A DNA stretch of 64,000 bases from positions 1,488,001 through 1,552,000 of the forward strand of contig NZ_CP041406.1 of NCBI RefSeq assembly GCF_014905135.1. Reading direction: 5' to 3'. Shown piece by piece: positions 55,368-64,000 of this stretch; position 1 is the first letter of the stretch; each line of letters begins with the position of its first letter. This DNA comes from Sulfurimonas paralvinellae (lineage in GTDB: Bacteria > Campylobacterota > Campylobacteria > Campylobacterales > Sulfurimonadaceae). The notes under the pieces were generated by a model that was given only the letters and a program-made list of their open reading frames with translations, did not search any database and was not told the DNA's origin. A program made the translations under genes and the position numbers.

Positions 55368-56152
55368 TATCTCTCCTCAAGATTTGCAAGCACTTCCTGC
55401 ATATCTTTGTAAATCAGGTCAGGCTTTAAAGCATCTTCCAAATAAGGAACAATCTCCTCGGCTGTTTTATATTTGCCGCTTGTAACAAAGACCGTCTTCA
55501 TACCAAGCTCCTTCGCACCGCCAAGATCTCCTTTAACGTCATCACTGATAATAGTAATCTTTGAAAATTCGGCACGCTTATCCTGTTCTTGAATACAACG
55601 CAGTGCTTCTTCATAAAAAGCGACACTTGGTTTTCCGACAACTTCATAAGCAGTGCTTGTTGCGAACTCCAGCATTTTTAAAATGGCTCCCACACCCGGA
55701 TAACGCTTGTTATTTTTTGCATAAATAGAAGTCTCATGCATGCCGACAAGTTTTGCCCCGTCAAGAAGAAAGTCTATCATCTGTGCATACTCGTCTGCCG
55801 TAAAATCTTCTTTAATGGCAATGAGTACCGTTTTTGGATCTTCATAATCGAGTTTATACCCCATGGCCTGCAGCGTTTTTAAAAATTCCGGAGCACCATA
55901 CGCGGCTACAGGCTCTTTCGAAACTCTTGCTTCTAAAAGCATCAAAGGATCTAGATAGTTATCAAATGAGAATTCAAAACCGATAGAGTTCAGGTAGTTG
56001 TAAAAATCTTTGGATGCTTTTTTTGTATTGTTCGTAATCACCATGTAGGGAATGTTGTTTGCATTGAGATGTGCTATAAACTCTCTGCTTCCCGCTATTG
56101 GTGACTTGTCTGCATCACTGATAAGTGTTCCCTGAACATCTATAAAATACAT
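55367..56152 (-). CDS. HAD-superfamily phosphatase, NagD-like
   Basis: 261 aa. HAD motifs: FIDVQGTLISDADKS (the second Asp of the usual DxD is Gln: DVQGT), MVITNNTKK (motif II), KPSVAFYEEAL (motif III) and TIISDDVKGDLGGAKE (motif IV). The substitution of DxDGT by DVQGT is notable. Lies between pheA and lysA as in Campylobacter jejuni. Substrate unknown. Confidence 0.9.
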   Translation of the reverse strand: MYFIDVQGTLISDADKSPIAGSREFIAHLNANNIPYMVITNNTKKASKDFYNYLNSIGFEFSFDNYLDPLMLLEARVSKEPVAAYGAPEFLKTLQAMGYKLDYEDPKTVLIAIKEDFTADEYAQMIDFLLDGAKLVGMHETSIYAKNNKRYPGVGAILKMLEFATSTAYEVVGKPSVAFYEEALRCIQEQDKRAEFSKITIISDDVKGDLGGAKELGMKTVFVTSGKYKTAEEIVPYLEDALKPDLIYKDMQEVLANLEER

Positions 56153-56153
56153 C

Positions 56154-57365
56154 TTAATCCTCTAAATACTTTGTCTCAAGTGCAATCAAATCGTCAAAAT
56201 TTTCACGTCTTCTGATCAAGCGTGCTTTGCCGTTTTCAACAGCGACTTCAGCAGATCTTCCACGTGTATTGTAGTTGCTTCCCATACCAAATCCGTATGC
56301 TCCCGCACTTTTAATGACAAGAAGATCATTGTGATTAAGTGGCGGCAGTGCATAATCTTTTGCAAAGAAGTCACCGCTTTCGCAAACAGGTCCTACAATG
56401 TCGACCTCACGCAGGTCATCTTTATTTTCTGTGAGTGCTTCTATCTCATGGTAGGCGTTGTAAAGTGACGGGCGTAAAAGATCGTTCATTGCACCGTCAA
56501 CTACTACAAATTTTTTAGAACCGTTTTGTTTTTCATAGAGCACTTTGGTTACAAAATATCCGGCATTTGCAGTTAAAAAACGACCAGGTTCACACAGAAT
56601 CGTCATATCAAGTCCTGTGAGTGTTCCCAAAATCGCCTGTGCATAATCATATGGCTGAATAAGCGTTTCGTTGTCATATTTGATACCAAGTCCACCGCCT
56701 ACATCAAAGAACTTTAATTCAATATCGATCGCATCAAGTGAACGTACCAGATCAGCTACAATCTCAGCAGCTTCACGGATAGGCTGCAGCTCTGTCAACT
56801 GACTGCCAATGTGAAAATGAATCCCTACAGGGTCAAGGTTTTGAGAATTATTCGCTTTGATATACATTCTTTTGGCACTGTCAAGATCTACACCGAACTT
56901 ATTGTCATGCAGACCTGTTGAGATGTACGGGTGAGTTTTTGGGTCAATGTTTGGATTGACTCTAATACTGATACGTGCCGCAACATTGAGCTCTTTTGCA
57001 ATGAGTTCTACACGACCGAGTTCTGCTTCACTTTCAACATTGATGTATAAAATATCTCGCTCGATCGCTTCTCGAATCTCAGCATCACTTTTACCGACAC
57101 CGGAAAAGATGATCTTATAGGCAGGAATACCTGCTAAAAATGCACGACGAACTTCACCGATGCTCACGCAGTCCGCACCGCTTCCCATCTTCGCAAAATG
57201 CTTGATAACACTTAAGTTGGAGTTTGCTTTTACAGCATAAGCGATAATGGATTTTCTACCACGGAATGCCTCTTTTAGCTCATTGTACTGCGCTGTCATA
57301 TAATCAAAGTCATACACGTACAGGGGAGTTCCGTACTCTTTTGCCAATTCTTTAAAATCAATCAT
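56154..57365 (-). CDS. lysA: Diaminopimelate decarboxylase
   Basis: PLP fold-type III enzyme for the last lysine step. PLP lysine in IIAYAVKANSNLSVIKH near residue 44, GVGKSDAEI, FHIGSQLT, FDVGGGLGIKY and CEPGRFLTANAG, then VVDGAMNDLLRPSLY and GPVCESGDFFA. 403 aa, complete. Confidence 0.98.
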   Translation of the reverse strand: MIDFKELAKEYGTPLYVYDFDYMTAQYNELKEAFRGRKSIIAYAVKANSNLSVIKHFAKMGSGADCVSIGEVRRAFLAGIPAYKIIFSGVGKSDAEIREAIERDILYINVESEAELGRVELIAKELNVAARISIRVNPNIDPKTHPYISTGLHDNKFGVDLDSAKRMYIKANNSQNLDPVGIHFHIGSQLTELQPIREAAEIVADLVRSLDAIDIELKFFDVGGGLGIKYDNETLIQPYDYAQAILGTLTGLDMTILCEPGRFLTANAGYFVTKVLYEKQNGSKKFVVVDGAMNDLLRPSLYNAYHEIEALTENKDDLREVDIVGPVCESGDFFAKDYALPPLNHNDLLVIKSAGAYGFGMGSNYNTRGRSAEVAVENGKARLIRRRENFDDLIALETKYLED

Positions 57366-57419
57366 AAAAATTCCAAATTATTTTTTGAAATATTTTACCT
57401 GAAATGTGCTTATATGTGC

Positions 57420-58493
57420 CTAAGAGGTAGCGAGTCTATACTTTCTCCACTGTCTGATCGCAATGAGCATTAAAATGACAACAGGCCCGATTATGCCGAC
57501 TTCACTAGGAATTGTTTTGTTATTTGAGAGTTCAATGAGCATCATCAATATTCCCCATATAAGAAGCGTTGCCAAAATGGCTCCGAAACTAAAGAGAGAG
57601 ACATTTAAAAAGCGCACACTCATCGGAACGAAAAAGAAGATTATTACAATTAAAAAAGGTGCAAAAAACGGATAAACAAATATCTTGTAAAGTGCCCCTT
57701 TAATAGTTCGTGTATCTATTCCCTGTCTGTCAAGCAATAGTATTGCATCAATGGCATCACTGATGGTAAAGTTTACTTTCCCCTCATATACCTGATCAAG
57801 CATCTTTGGACGAAATCCCTCAAGTATCTGCAGGTCATTTGCTGTTGAAACCTTGATTCCCGGTGATGCCAAAGAGAGATCATCGGGCTTTGTAACCAAA
57901 TCTCCTTTTTTTATATGCCAAAAGCCATTACGGTACTCTGCCGATTTTGCTGTTACTACCTCTTTTAATGAATTATTCTTGACACTAAAAACACGAACCC
58001 CTTGGGCTCTTTCTTGCAAAGGAAGAAGTTTTGAGAAATAAACATATTTGCCTTTGTAAGCGAAGAAAAGGTCTCGTGTAGGATTAAGATACTGCGCATG
58101 CTTTCGGATATTGCGTGAGAACTCCTGCGCCCTTGCAAAGCTTGACCATGTATGCAGTGAAATAAAAAGCACAATAATTGTCATAGATACTATTACAAAG
58201 GGTTTTAAGACATCAACTCTTGAGTATCCCAATGAGAAAAATGAGACGAGTGCATTGGAGCGAATCAAAAAAATCTTCGTTGAGATCATCCCCAAGACCA
58301 ACGAAAGCGGTAACAAGAGATCTACAGCGTAAAAAGCGTTGTAAACCAAATAGATAAGTAAAAGGTTGGCTGACTTGGAAAGTTCTGTAACATGGTCCAT
58401 ATAATCAAAACCGACTACAAAAAGCACTAATGCACCAAGGATGATAAAAATGTACTTCAGATAATGCATCGCAATATATCGAAAAGCTAACAT
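57420..58493 (-). CDS. LPS export permease, LptG/LptF family
   Basis: A 357-aa protein with six membrane helices flanking a periplasmic beta-jellyroll (about residues 125-270). MLAFRYIAMHYLKYIFIILG at the start and the C-terminal FIFFFVPMSVRF... layout match YjgP/YjgQ. Ends before lysA; overlaps pth by seven bases. Confidence 0.9.
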   Translation of the reverse strand: MLAFRYIAMHYLKYIFIILGALVLFVVGFDYMDHVTELSKSANLLLIYLVYNAFYAVDLLLPLSLVLGMISTKIFLIRSNALVSFFSLGYSRVDVLKPFVIVSMTIIVLFISLHTWSSFARAQEFSRNIRKHAQYLNPTRDLFFAYKGKYVYFSKLLPLQERAQGVRVFSVKNNSLKEVVTAKSAEYRNGFWHIKKGDLVTKPDDLSLASPGIKVSTANDLQILEGFRPKMLDQVYEGKVNFTISDAIDAILLLDRQGIDTRTIKGALYKIFVYPFFAPFLIVIIFFFVPMSVRFLNVSLFSFGAILATLLIWGILMMLIELSNNKTIPSEVGIIGPVVILMLIAIRQWRKYRLATS

Positions 58494-59041
58494 TCAATCC
58501 CTTTTTTTGAATATTGAGAGCGTGTCTCATCCAAAGAGTGCTCCGTTAAAAAATCTACTGCATCTGCAGCACTCTTAATAAAATCATCTAAGCATTTTAC
58601 ATTCTCAACAGAAAAGGGGCTTAAAACATACGATACTACTTCCCCTTTATGCTGTGGTTTCCCTATGCCCATTCTTACACGGATGTACTCTTTACCTATC
58701 ATGGCATCTATGGATTTCAATCCATTATGCCCGCCGTGTCCGCCACCTTTTTTAAAGCGAAGTGCACCAAAAGGCAGGTCCAAATCATCATGTATTACAA
58801 CGATATCTTCGATTTTATAAAAGTTTTTCACCTTGACAACAGAATTACCTGAGAGATTCATAAATGTAAGTGGTTTTAATAAAAGATGATTTTTAAATTT
58901 GTAAAGTTCCCCTTCAAACGATGAAGAGGAGAGTTTCGAAGCGTTATGACGAGCAATAAGCTCATCAATTACCATAAAACCGATGTTATGGCGTGTTTTT
59001 TCATAGTCATTCCCAGGATTGCCCAGTCCGACTATGAGCAT
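58487..59041 (-). CDS. pth: Peptidyl-tRNA hydrolase
   Basis: Recycles peptidyl-tRNA. MLIVGLGNPGNDYEKTRHNI with the catalytic His20, LLKPLTFMNLSG, VIHDDLDLPFG and RFKKGGGHGGHNGLKSI. 184 aa. Follows rplY after two bases. Confidence 0.98.
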   Translation of the reverse strand: MLIVGLGNPGNDYEKTRHNIGFMVIDELIARHNASKLSSSSFEGELYKFKNHLLLKPLTFMNLSGNSVVKVKNFYKIEDIVVIHDDLDLPFGALRFKKGGGHGGHNGLKSIDAMIGKEYIRVRMGIGKPQHKGEVVSYVLSPFSVENVKCLDDFIKSAADAVDFLTEHSLDETRSQYSKKGIEC

Positions 59042-59043
59042 AA

Positions 59044-59580
59044 TTATTTAGCTTTTATGATACTCAATACCGCTACACGATCAGCATCTGTAAACTTGAT
59101 ACCATCGATATCAGCAATATCACGGATAAGTTTTGCATCACCAACATCCATGTCAGTCACATCAATAACAATTGCTTTTGGAAGATCTTCGATTTTTGCT
59201 TTTACACGTAAACGAGTTTTAGAAATATTTACAAGACCTTTGTTTTTAAGACCGATAGCTTCCCCTTGTGCTTCAACAGGAACCATATAGTGTGTCACTA
59301 CACCTGGTTGTGCTACCATAAGGTCAACATGTAAAAGTTTTCCTGTAACTGGGTGAGACTCATATGATTGAACCACAACATTCATTTCTTTTCCGTCAAT
59401 TTTAACTGGAAATGCCAATGTATCTTTGTTGCGAACAGTACGGATATATTCATTCTCTTTGAATGCGGCATTGATATTTTCAAGCCCTTTTCCGTAAATA
59501 TTTGCAATTAGATAACCATCACGGCGTAGAGCTTTTGTGCCCTTTTTGCCAATACTCTCTCTAACTATACCTTCTAACAT
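59044..59580 (-). CDS. rplY: Ribosomal protein bL25 (Ctc form)
   Basis: 5S rRNA-binding protein with the C-terminal TL5/Ctc extension, 178 aa. [24 protein letters not shown] at the start, [17 protein letters not shown] later. AAGGACTTCAT precedes the ATG. Confidence 0.95.
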   Translation of the reverse strand: MLEGIVRESIGKKGTKALRRDGYLIANIYGKGLENINAAFKENEYIRTVRNKDTLAFPVKIDGKEMNVVVQSYESHPVTGKLLHVDLMVAQPGVVTHYMVPVEAQGEAIGLKNKGLVNISKTRLRVKAKIEDLPKAIVIDVTDMDVGDAKLIRDIADIDGIKFTDADRVAVLSIIKAK

Positions 59581-59608
59581 ATGAAGTCCTTAATTTAAAA
59601 TGGACGCA

Positions 59609-59614
59609 ATTATA
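59609..59614 (-). promoter_or_regulatory. -10 element for rplY-pth-lptG
   Basis: TATAAT on the minus strand, 29 bases before the rplY ATG, in the 53-base gap to pilT. The run rplY-pth-lptG probably starts here. Confidence 0.5.
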
Positions 59615-59633
59615 TCTTTTTAAGGATTAAATT

Positions 59634-60830
59634 TTACTTTAAATCAAAAATATCGTCATCACTGGCAATATCTACTGAAGCTTTCGGTACTTCTTGGTTT
59701 TCATTTGGATTACTCGTGATTTTACCGCTCATAAGCCCTGAAATTTTCAATTCAAGGTCAGAAGCACTCGTTGCATTCTCAAGGGCCTCTTCTTTTGAAA
59801 TAACCTTATCTTCATAAAGATCATAAATTGCCTGATCGAAACTTTGTGATTTGTAATGTTCTTTCCCTGCTTCTATCGTATCTTTGATCTCATAGTCACG
59901 ATTTTCCATGATGAGTTTCTCGATTGTAGGCGTTCTGACCAAAATCTCCAATGCTGCTCGACGTCCTCCGTCAACAGTAGGAACAAGACGCTGGGAGATT
60001 ACTCCCTGCAGTACACCCGCAACAGAAAGTCTCACACGATTTTGTTCTTCTGTAGGGAACTGGGCAATGATACGGTTAATCGTCTCTTTTGCATCTACCG
60101 TGTGCAATGTTGAAAAAACAAGGTGCCCTGTATCAGCTGCATGAAGGGCGAGATTGATCGTTTCACGGTCACGCATCTCCCCAACCAAAATGATATCGGG
60201 GTCCTCACGCAAAGCGGCACGCAACGCTGTACCAAAGGAAAGCGTATCCTGTCCGACCGAGCGTTGATTGATAATACAGCCTCTGTCTTTATGAACAAAC
60301 TCAATTGGATCTTCAATCGTAATAATATGTTTCTTTCTTGTCAGGTTTATCTCGTTGATGAGTGCTGCAAGCGTCGTTGACTTACCTGAACCGGTAACCC
60401 CAGTTACAAGAACAAGTCCTCTTTCCTTATGTGCAAAACTTCTGACAACTTCAGGCAAATGCAGTTCTTCAAATGATGGAATACGTACAGGAATCACACG
60501 AAATACAGCAGATACTCCATCCATCTGAAAAAAGATGTTTACACGAAAACGGTTGTTCTCATCAAACGGGTAAACGAGGTCAAGCTCTTTTTTTTCAACA
60601 AACTCCGCAAAGCGCCCTTTTAGCAACTCTTTTGCAAAAGTCAGAGCATCTTCTTTAGAAAATATTCCGCCTGAGAACTGCTTTATTTCACCATTGATAC
60701 GTGCACGCATAACAGAATTGGCCTTCACGTGAAGATCCGAACCACCTACTTCAATCATCTTTTTAAGATGCACCCTTACTTTTTTCAACTGTTCAAAGGT
60801 TAATTTACTTACATCTATATCTACGTTCAT
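59634..60830 (-). CDS. pilT: PilT-family type IV pilus retraction ATPase
   Basis: Hexameric ATPase, 398 aa. PAS-like N-domain, Walker A VTGVTGSGKSTTLAAL near residue 140, Asp box TIEDPIEFVHKDRGC, Walker B EDPDIILVGEMRDRET (the AIRNLIRE tip of canonical PilT is replaced by VRTPTIEKLIMEN), His box LHTVDAKETINRI. No other pilus genes are in the window. ATGA overlap with tal upstream. Retraction pili drive DNA uptake, of interest beside ComF and the repeated CTCACGC word. Confidence 0.93.
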   Translation of the reverse strand: MNVDIDVSKLTFEQLKKVRVHLKKMIEVGGSDLHVKANSVMRARINGEIKQFSGGIFSKEDALTFAKELLKGRFAEFVEKKELDLVYPFDENNRFRVNIFFQMDGVSAVFRVIPVRIPSFEELHLPEVVRSFAHKERGLVLVTGVTGSGKSTTLAALINEINLTRKKHIITIEDPIEFVHKDRGCIINQRSVGQDTLSFGTALRAALREDPDIILVGEMRDRETINLALHAADTGHLVFSTLHTVDAKETINRIIAQFPTEEQNRVRLSVAGVLQGVISQRLVPTVDGGRRAALEILVRTPTIEKLIMENRDYEIKDTIEAGKEHYKSQSFDQAIYDLYEDKVISKEEALENATSASDLELKISGLMSGKITSNPNENQEVPKASVDIASDDDIFDLK

Positions 60831-61807
60831 AATGCCTCCAAGATCTTTTTAAATGCATCTTTAAATGCTTCAAGCCCGTCATCGATCTGCTTTTGTAAAA
60901 CAGCATCCAGATCTATACCTATACTTTTAAGTTTTTCCATGTGTTTCTCGATAACACTATTGTCAATAGGCAATGCTTTTTCTTTTTTCCCATTGGCATC
61001 GAAAGCTTTTATAGTATCTATCGGTGCAGTATTGACACTGTTGTATGCCAAGAGTTGTTCAACGTAATAGTGTGCACTCAGAGAGTCATCTTTCACTCCC
61101 GTACTTGCAAACAGTGCCCGGCACCCTTCTACCTGCATCGCTTCAATCGCCACATAAATTTCAGAGGAGTTATAGATTCCCGTCAAAGCCACTTCGATAT
61201 TATGCTCTTTGAGCAAAGAGTCAAGTGCCCGGTCAACTCTTGATACAAAAATACTTATCACTGTATCGACTTTTTTTCCATACTTTGCAGTTCCCCGCTC
61301 AAAAGCTTTGGCACATGCAACAGCCTGCTCTTTTTTAAAGATTAGTGTCGCATTGACAGGAATTCCCTCTGCAGTAAGCGCTTCCATCGCTTCATATCCC
61401 GCTTTTGTAGCAGGCACTTTTATCATAACGTTTGGCCTTTCAATCATCGAAAAAAGTCTTTTTCCTTCAGCGATGGTCGCAGCTGCATCATCACAATAAA
61501 AAGGATCTACCTCAATGCTCACATAACCATCATCACCTTTATCAAAAAGAGGTCGTAAGATATCGGCAGCTTTTTGTATATCAAAGACTGCTACAGCTTC
61601 ATACTTCTCTTTTGCACTCAAACTCCCAAGCGATTCAAGTTGTGAGATATAAGCATCGGAACTTAAAATAGCGTTTTTGAATATAGCCGGATTTGAAGTC
61701 GCTCCATTAATAATTTTTTTCTCTATTAAATCCTTAAATTCATTATCAAGATAATCTCTTTCAATAAAATCAGCCCACAGTGAAAACTTCAAATCTTCTA
61801 TATACAT
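60827..61807 (-). CDS. tal: Transaldolase
   Basis: Schiff-base transaldolase of the pentose phosphate path, about 326 aa. Active Lys in NVMIKVPATKAGYEAM; NGATSNPAIFKNAI, VNATLIFKKEQAV. The ATG at 61807 has AGGGA upstream and is preferred to one 18 bases earlier. Long type shared with Campylobacter. Confidence 0.93.
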   Translation of the reverse strand: MYIEDLKFSLWADFIERDYLDNEFKDLIEKKIINGATSNPAIFKNAILSSDAYISQLESLGSLSAKEKYEAVAVFDIQKAADILRPLFDKGDDGYVSIEVDPFYCDDAAATIAEGKRLFSMIERPNVMIKVPATKAGYEAMEALTAEGIPVNATLIFKKEQAVACAKAFERGTAKYGKKVDTVISIFVSRVDRALDSLLKEHNIEVALTGIYNSSEIYVAIEAMQVEGCRALFASTGVKDDSLSAHYYVEQLLAYNSVNTAPIDTIKAFDANGKKEKALPIDNSVIEKHMEKLKSIGIDLDAVLQKQIDDGLEAFKDAFKKILEAL

Positions 61808-61856
61808 ACACATCCCTATTTTCATTTATTTCAATTATAGCCCAACGAATCTGAAA

Positions 61857-63161
61857 TTAAGCTAGTTTCTTCGGCACAACAACTGTAAAAACAGAACCAT
61901 ACCTTGTACTTTTTACATTTATCTCTGTATGGAACTGCTTGAGCATTATCATCTGTGACATATAGAGTCCAAGCCCCGTACCGTTTTTCCCTTTCGTACT
62001 GAAATAAGGTTCAAAGATAGAATCTATATTCTCTTGTGAAATACCACCTGCGTTGTCGGCTATCTCTATAACAACCTCTTTATGTCTGCTAAAGATATTG
62101 ATGCCAATATGAGGATTTTTGATATTGCGTGAGACAAGTTCGTCAACAGCATTGTTGATGATATTTAAAAGAACCTGTATCAATTCGTTCTGATATGTAG
62201 CGACAACAATTCGCTGCTTCACATTGAATCTGATTTCTACCCGTGTCTTTTTTAATCTCGGTTCAATAAAAGAAATAGCCTTTTTTACAAGTTCATTGAT
62301 ATCAACTGTCGCAATCTCTTTATTTGGTCTGAAATAGGTTTGAAAATCATCAATGGTTTCAGAGAGATAAACAACAGTATCACTGATATTTTCAAGTGCA
62401 CTATCGAGTTCTGTATCAGGTATCTCTTCTCCTAGTAGTTTTTTTACCTGAAGGTTGGAGATATTGAGCGTTACAGTTGAGAGCGGTTGACGCCACTGAT
62501 GGGCAATCATAGAGATCATCTCTCCCATCACGGCCTGTCTTGACTGCAATGTCAGCATCTTGTCTTTTTTCTGCATCTCTTTTATCTGCCGTTCCAACTG
62601 TTCTTGCTGCTGCAATATCAGTCGTTTTGATTCAATCATTTTATATTTATAGAAATAGACGATCAAACTGACGATCACTAGTGCAAAGACAATATAAAAA
62701 ACCTGAAAGAAGCTGTATTTGACAGGTATGTAAGGCTGCAGTGGTGCGATTAGAATCATGCCGATTAAGATTAAAAACCATACAATGGTCACTCTGTCAT
62801 CAACAAGATAGAGCATTACGATAGGATAGGTGTATATCCAGACAAATTTCATCTGCGTTGGATCAGTGACATATATCAACAGTATCAACAGAGTCGTACC
62901 TATGGTCGTAACAGACATAGAAACAAAAGTATAATACTGCTTACTGCGCCTTAAAAGAAAGAACGCAATGATGTTAAAAACGAAAAGTGAAAATTCAAAC
63001 CATGCCAAAGCACTGAAATGGTTGATAATAAAACCATAAATATAGGCGATAGAAGATGTTATAAGAGCTATATTTATCATCTGAAATCGACTGCGCTGTT
63101 CGATCTCATCTTTTTGAAACTGGTGACCGCTAACAAAAATATTTCTCAATGACATCTGCAT
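61857..63161 (-). CDS. Membrane histidine kinase, orphan
   Basis: 434 aa. Six or seven N-terminal helices (residues about 28-185) form a membrane sensor without a large outer domain. Then a short coiled coil, H-box MIAHQWRQPLSTV near residue 219, N-box INNAVDEL, G1 IADNAGGI, G2 GTGLGLYMS. The HQWRQPL form of the H-box is common in Campylobacterota. No response regulator is adjacent. Signal unknown. Confidence 0.92.
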   Translation of the reverse strand: MQMSLRNIFVSGHQFQKDEIEQRSRFQMINIALITSSIAYIYGFIINHFSALAWFEFSLFVFNIIAFFLLRRSKQYYTFVSMSVTTIGTTLLILLIYVTDPTQMKFVWIYTYPIVMLYLVDDRVTIVWFLILIGMILIAPLQPYIPVKYSFFQVFYIVFALVIVSLIVYFYKYKMIESKRLILQQQEQLERQIKEMQKKDKMLTLQSRQAVMGEMISMIAHQWRQPLSTVTLNISNLQVKKLLGEEIPDTELDSALENISDTVVYLSETIDDFQTYFRPNKEIATVDINELVKKAISFIEPRLKKTRVEIRFNVKQRIVVATYQNELIQVLLNIINNAVDELVSRNIKNPHIGINIFSRHKEVVIEIADNAGGISQENIDSIFEPYFSTKGKNGTGLGLYMSQMIMLKQFHTEINVKSTRYGSVFTVVVPKKLA

Positions 63162-63172
63162 CCGTTTCTCTC

Positions 63173-64000
63173 TTAAGGAAGATATATCTTATCTAGCATC
63201 TCTTCATATTCACTTACAGCATCACTGTCAAGCGTAATGCCGCCCCCGCTTTTATAGACATAACCATCTCTTGTTTTTTCAATAAAACGGATCATCACCC
63301 CGCTATCGAAGCTTTGTCCGTCAAACAGACCAAAAACACCGCTGAAAAATCCCCGCTCATACATTTCTGTCTTCTCTATTATATCCAAAGTACTCTTCTT
63401 TGGCGCACCGCTGATACTACCGGCGGGAAGCAGTGAATGCAGTATATCTCCAAGATGCTCACGCCAATCTTTGGGAAGTACGCCAGAGATATGTGAACTT
63501 ACCTGCCACAGCTCTTTTTCTCCTGCTTGAATTTTTTGTGTATAACGAAAACGATCAACCTTCACATCTCTTGCAACAATCGAGAGATCATTGCGTAGCA
63601 GATCAACGATCATAATATGCTCAGCCATCTCTTTAGCATTGGCTAAAATTTTCTCCTCTGCGTGAGGTATCGCCGCATCTATGGTTCCCTTCATCGGAAA
63701 TGTATGAATGATATCATCATTTATCTGCACAAACTTTTCAGGAGAAAAGCAGACGAACTCATCTTTGTAACGAAGTTTGTAATGTGCATTGGCAAGCGCA
63801 TATATCTCTTGAAGAGAAAGCTCAGTGTCAATAACAGTCGGCTGCGTGAGATTTAAAATGTAGGTATTACCTGAACGTATCTCCTCAATAATGGCATCAA
63901 ACTTTTTTTTATACAATGCAAAATCGAGGGGAGATTTCTTTAAAAAATGTGGATGTGCTTTGTAAACATACTCTTCACAAATAGCAAACTCTATATCACT
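63173..64000 (-). CDS. pabB: Aminodeoxychorismate synthase component I (5' end beyond the window)
   Basis: Makes aminodeoxychorismate for folate. The chorismate-binding part has SGNTYILNLTQPT, FPMKGTIDAA, HIMIVDLLRNDLS, PAGSISGAPK and FSGVFGLFDG. The frame stays open to the window edge, so the N-terminus lies outside; an internal TTG at 63916 is not the start. At least 276 codons are visible; the class used in this lineage is short (about 320). Confidence 0.9.
   Translation of the reverse strand, partial: SDIEFAICEEYVYKAHPHFLKKSPLDFALYKKKFDAIIEEIRSGNTYILNLTQPTVIDTELSLQEIYALANAHYKLRYKDEFVCFSPEKFVQINDDIIHTFPMKGTIDAAIPHAEEKILANAKEMAEHIMIVDLLRNDLSIVARDVKVDRFRYTQKIQAGEKELWQVSSHISGVLPKDWREHLGDILHSLLPAGSISGAPKKSTLDIIEKTEMYERGFFSGVFGLFDGQSFDSGVMIRFIEKTRDGYVYKSGGGITLDSDAVSEYEEMLDKIYLP

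Noticed and set aside
59587-59628. TCCTTAA...TTAAGGA inverted pair near rplY
   Set aside because: Long loop and low-complexity AT sequence; the left half is simply the rplY ribosome-binding site.
1-64000. CRISPR array, prophage or insertion sequence
   Set aside because: No regularly spaced repeats, integrase, transposase or phage structural genes were seen.

Overview
The window is AT-rich chromosomal DNA from a member of the Campylobacterota, most like Sulfurimonas or a close sulfur-oxidising relative. The reasons are the gene order lysA-HAD-pheA-hisC-fliF-fliG-fliH-dxs, shared with Campylobacter; the small PurL/PurS/PurQ enzyme; a Campylobacter-type dimeric dUTPase; and a lineage-typical set of NosL, TlpA and molybdoenzyme genes. 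No rRNA, tRNA, CRISPR array, prophage or transposase gene was found. Almost all of the window is tightly packed, often overlapping, protein genes.

Layout. 1-3.7 kb (minus): a truncated DUF302-type lipoprotein, purL, a greB-like gene and a small unknown gene. 3.8-11.4 kb (plus): HDOD protein, rnr, holA, a PerR-type regulator, prs, lepA and a comF-like gene. 11.4-13.4 kb (minus): a large AsmA-like protein built of three tandem repeats. 13.4-16.1 kb (plus): grpE-dnaK behind a consensus promoter with two HspR-type (HAIR) operators, and several RNA hairpins. 16.1-18.15 kb: an accessory insert with an HtrA-like protease and a small secreted protein, bounded by imperfect direct repeats. 18.2-23.3 kb: a NosL copper lipoprotein divergent from a tlpA-batA-batB/C-batD-cytochrome c operon. 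23.3-30.9 kb (minus): a seven-gene molybdoenzyme operon (Fe-S subunit, NrfD subunit, Tat-exported catalytic subunit, TorD chaperone, polyferredoxin, two unknowns). 31.1-35.1 kb (minus): hemerythrin, a haem-copper/NnrS-like membrane protein, aroK, a thioredoxin-like protein and hisD. 35.2-41.6 kb (plus): a coiled-coil protein, ctp protease, purC-purS-purQ, a membrane SH3-like protein, plsC, DUF190 and crcB. 41.6-47 kb (mostly minus): an ABC ATPase, dUTPase, a tiny Cys-rich gene, and an ovothiol operon (ovoA, a PLP C-S lyase, a 73-aa unknown, a UPF0306 FMN-barrel protein). 47.1-64 kb: pgeF on plus, then a long minus-strand run: pabB, a histidine kinase, tal, pilT, rplY, pth, lptG, lysA, HAD, pheA, hisC, fliFGH, dxs.

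The least expected signal is not a gene. The 7-mer CTCACGC (usually CTCACGCA / TGCGTGAG) was counted by eye about 37 times, roughly ten times a base-composition expectation. It lies in several reading frames, mostly inside genes, and mostly in one orientation along the chromosome whatever the gene direction. It is absent from the molybdoenzyme operon and the grpE-dnaK/HtrA segment. It may be a Chi-like, DNA-uptake or other chromosome-architecture word.

Other leads are the four-gene ovothiol operon, a stand-alone domain resembling the shikimate dehydrogenase N-terminus in the molybdoenzyme operon, the HAIR operators and PerR-like box, a 23-bp-arm palindrome before pgeF, and the insertion that seems to have separated dnaK from its terminator. 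All assignments come from reading motifs and context; no database search was run.
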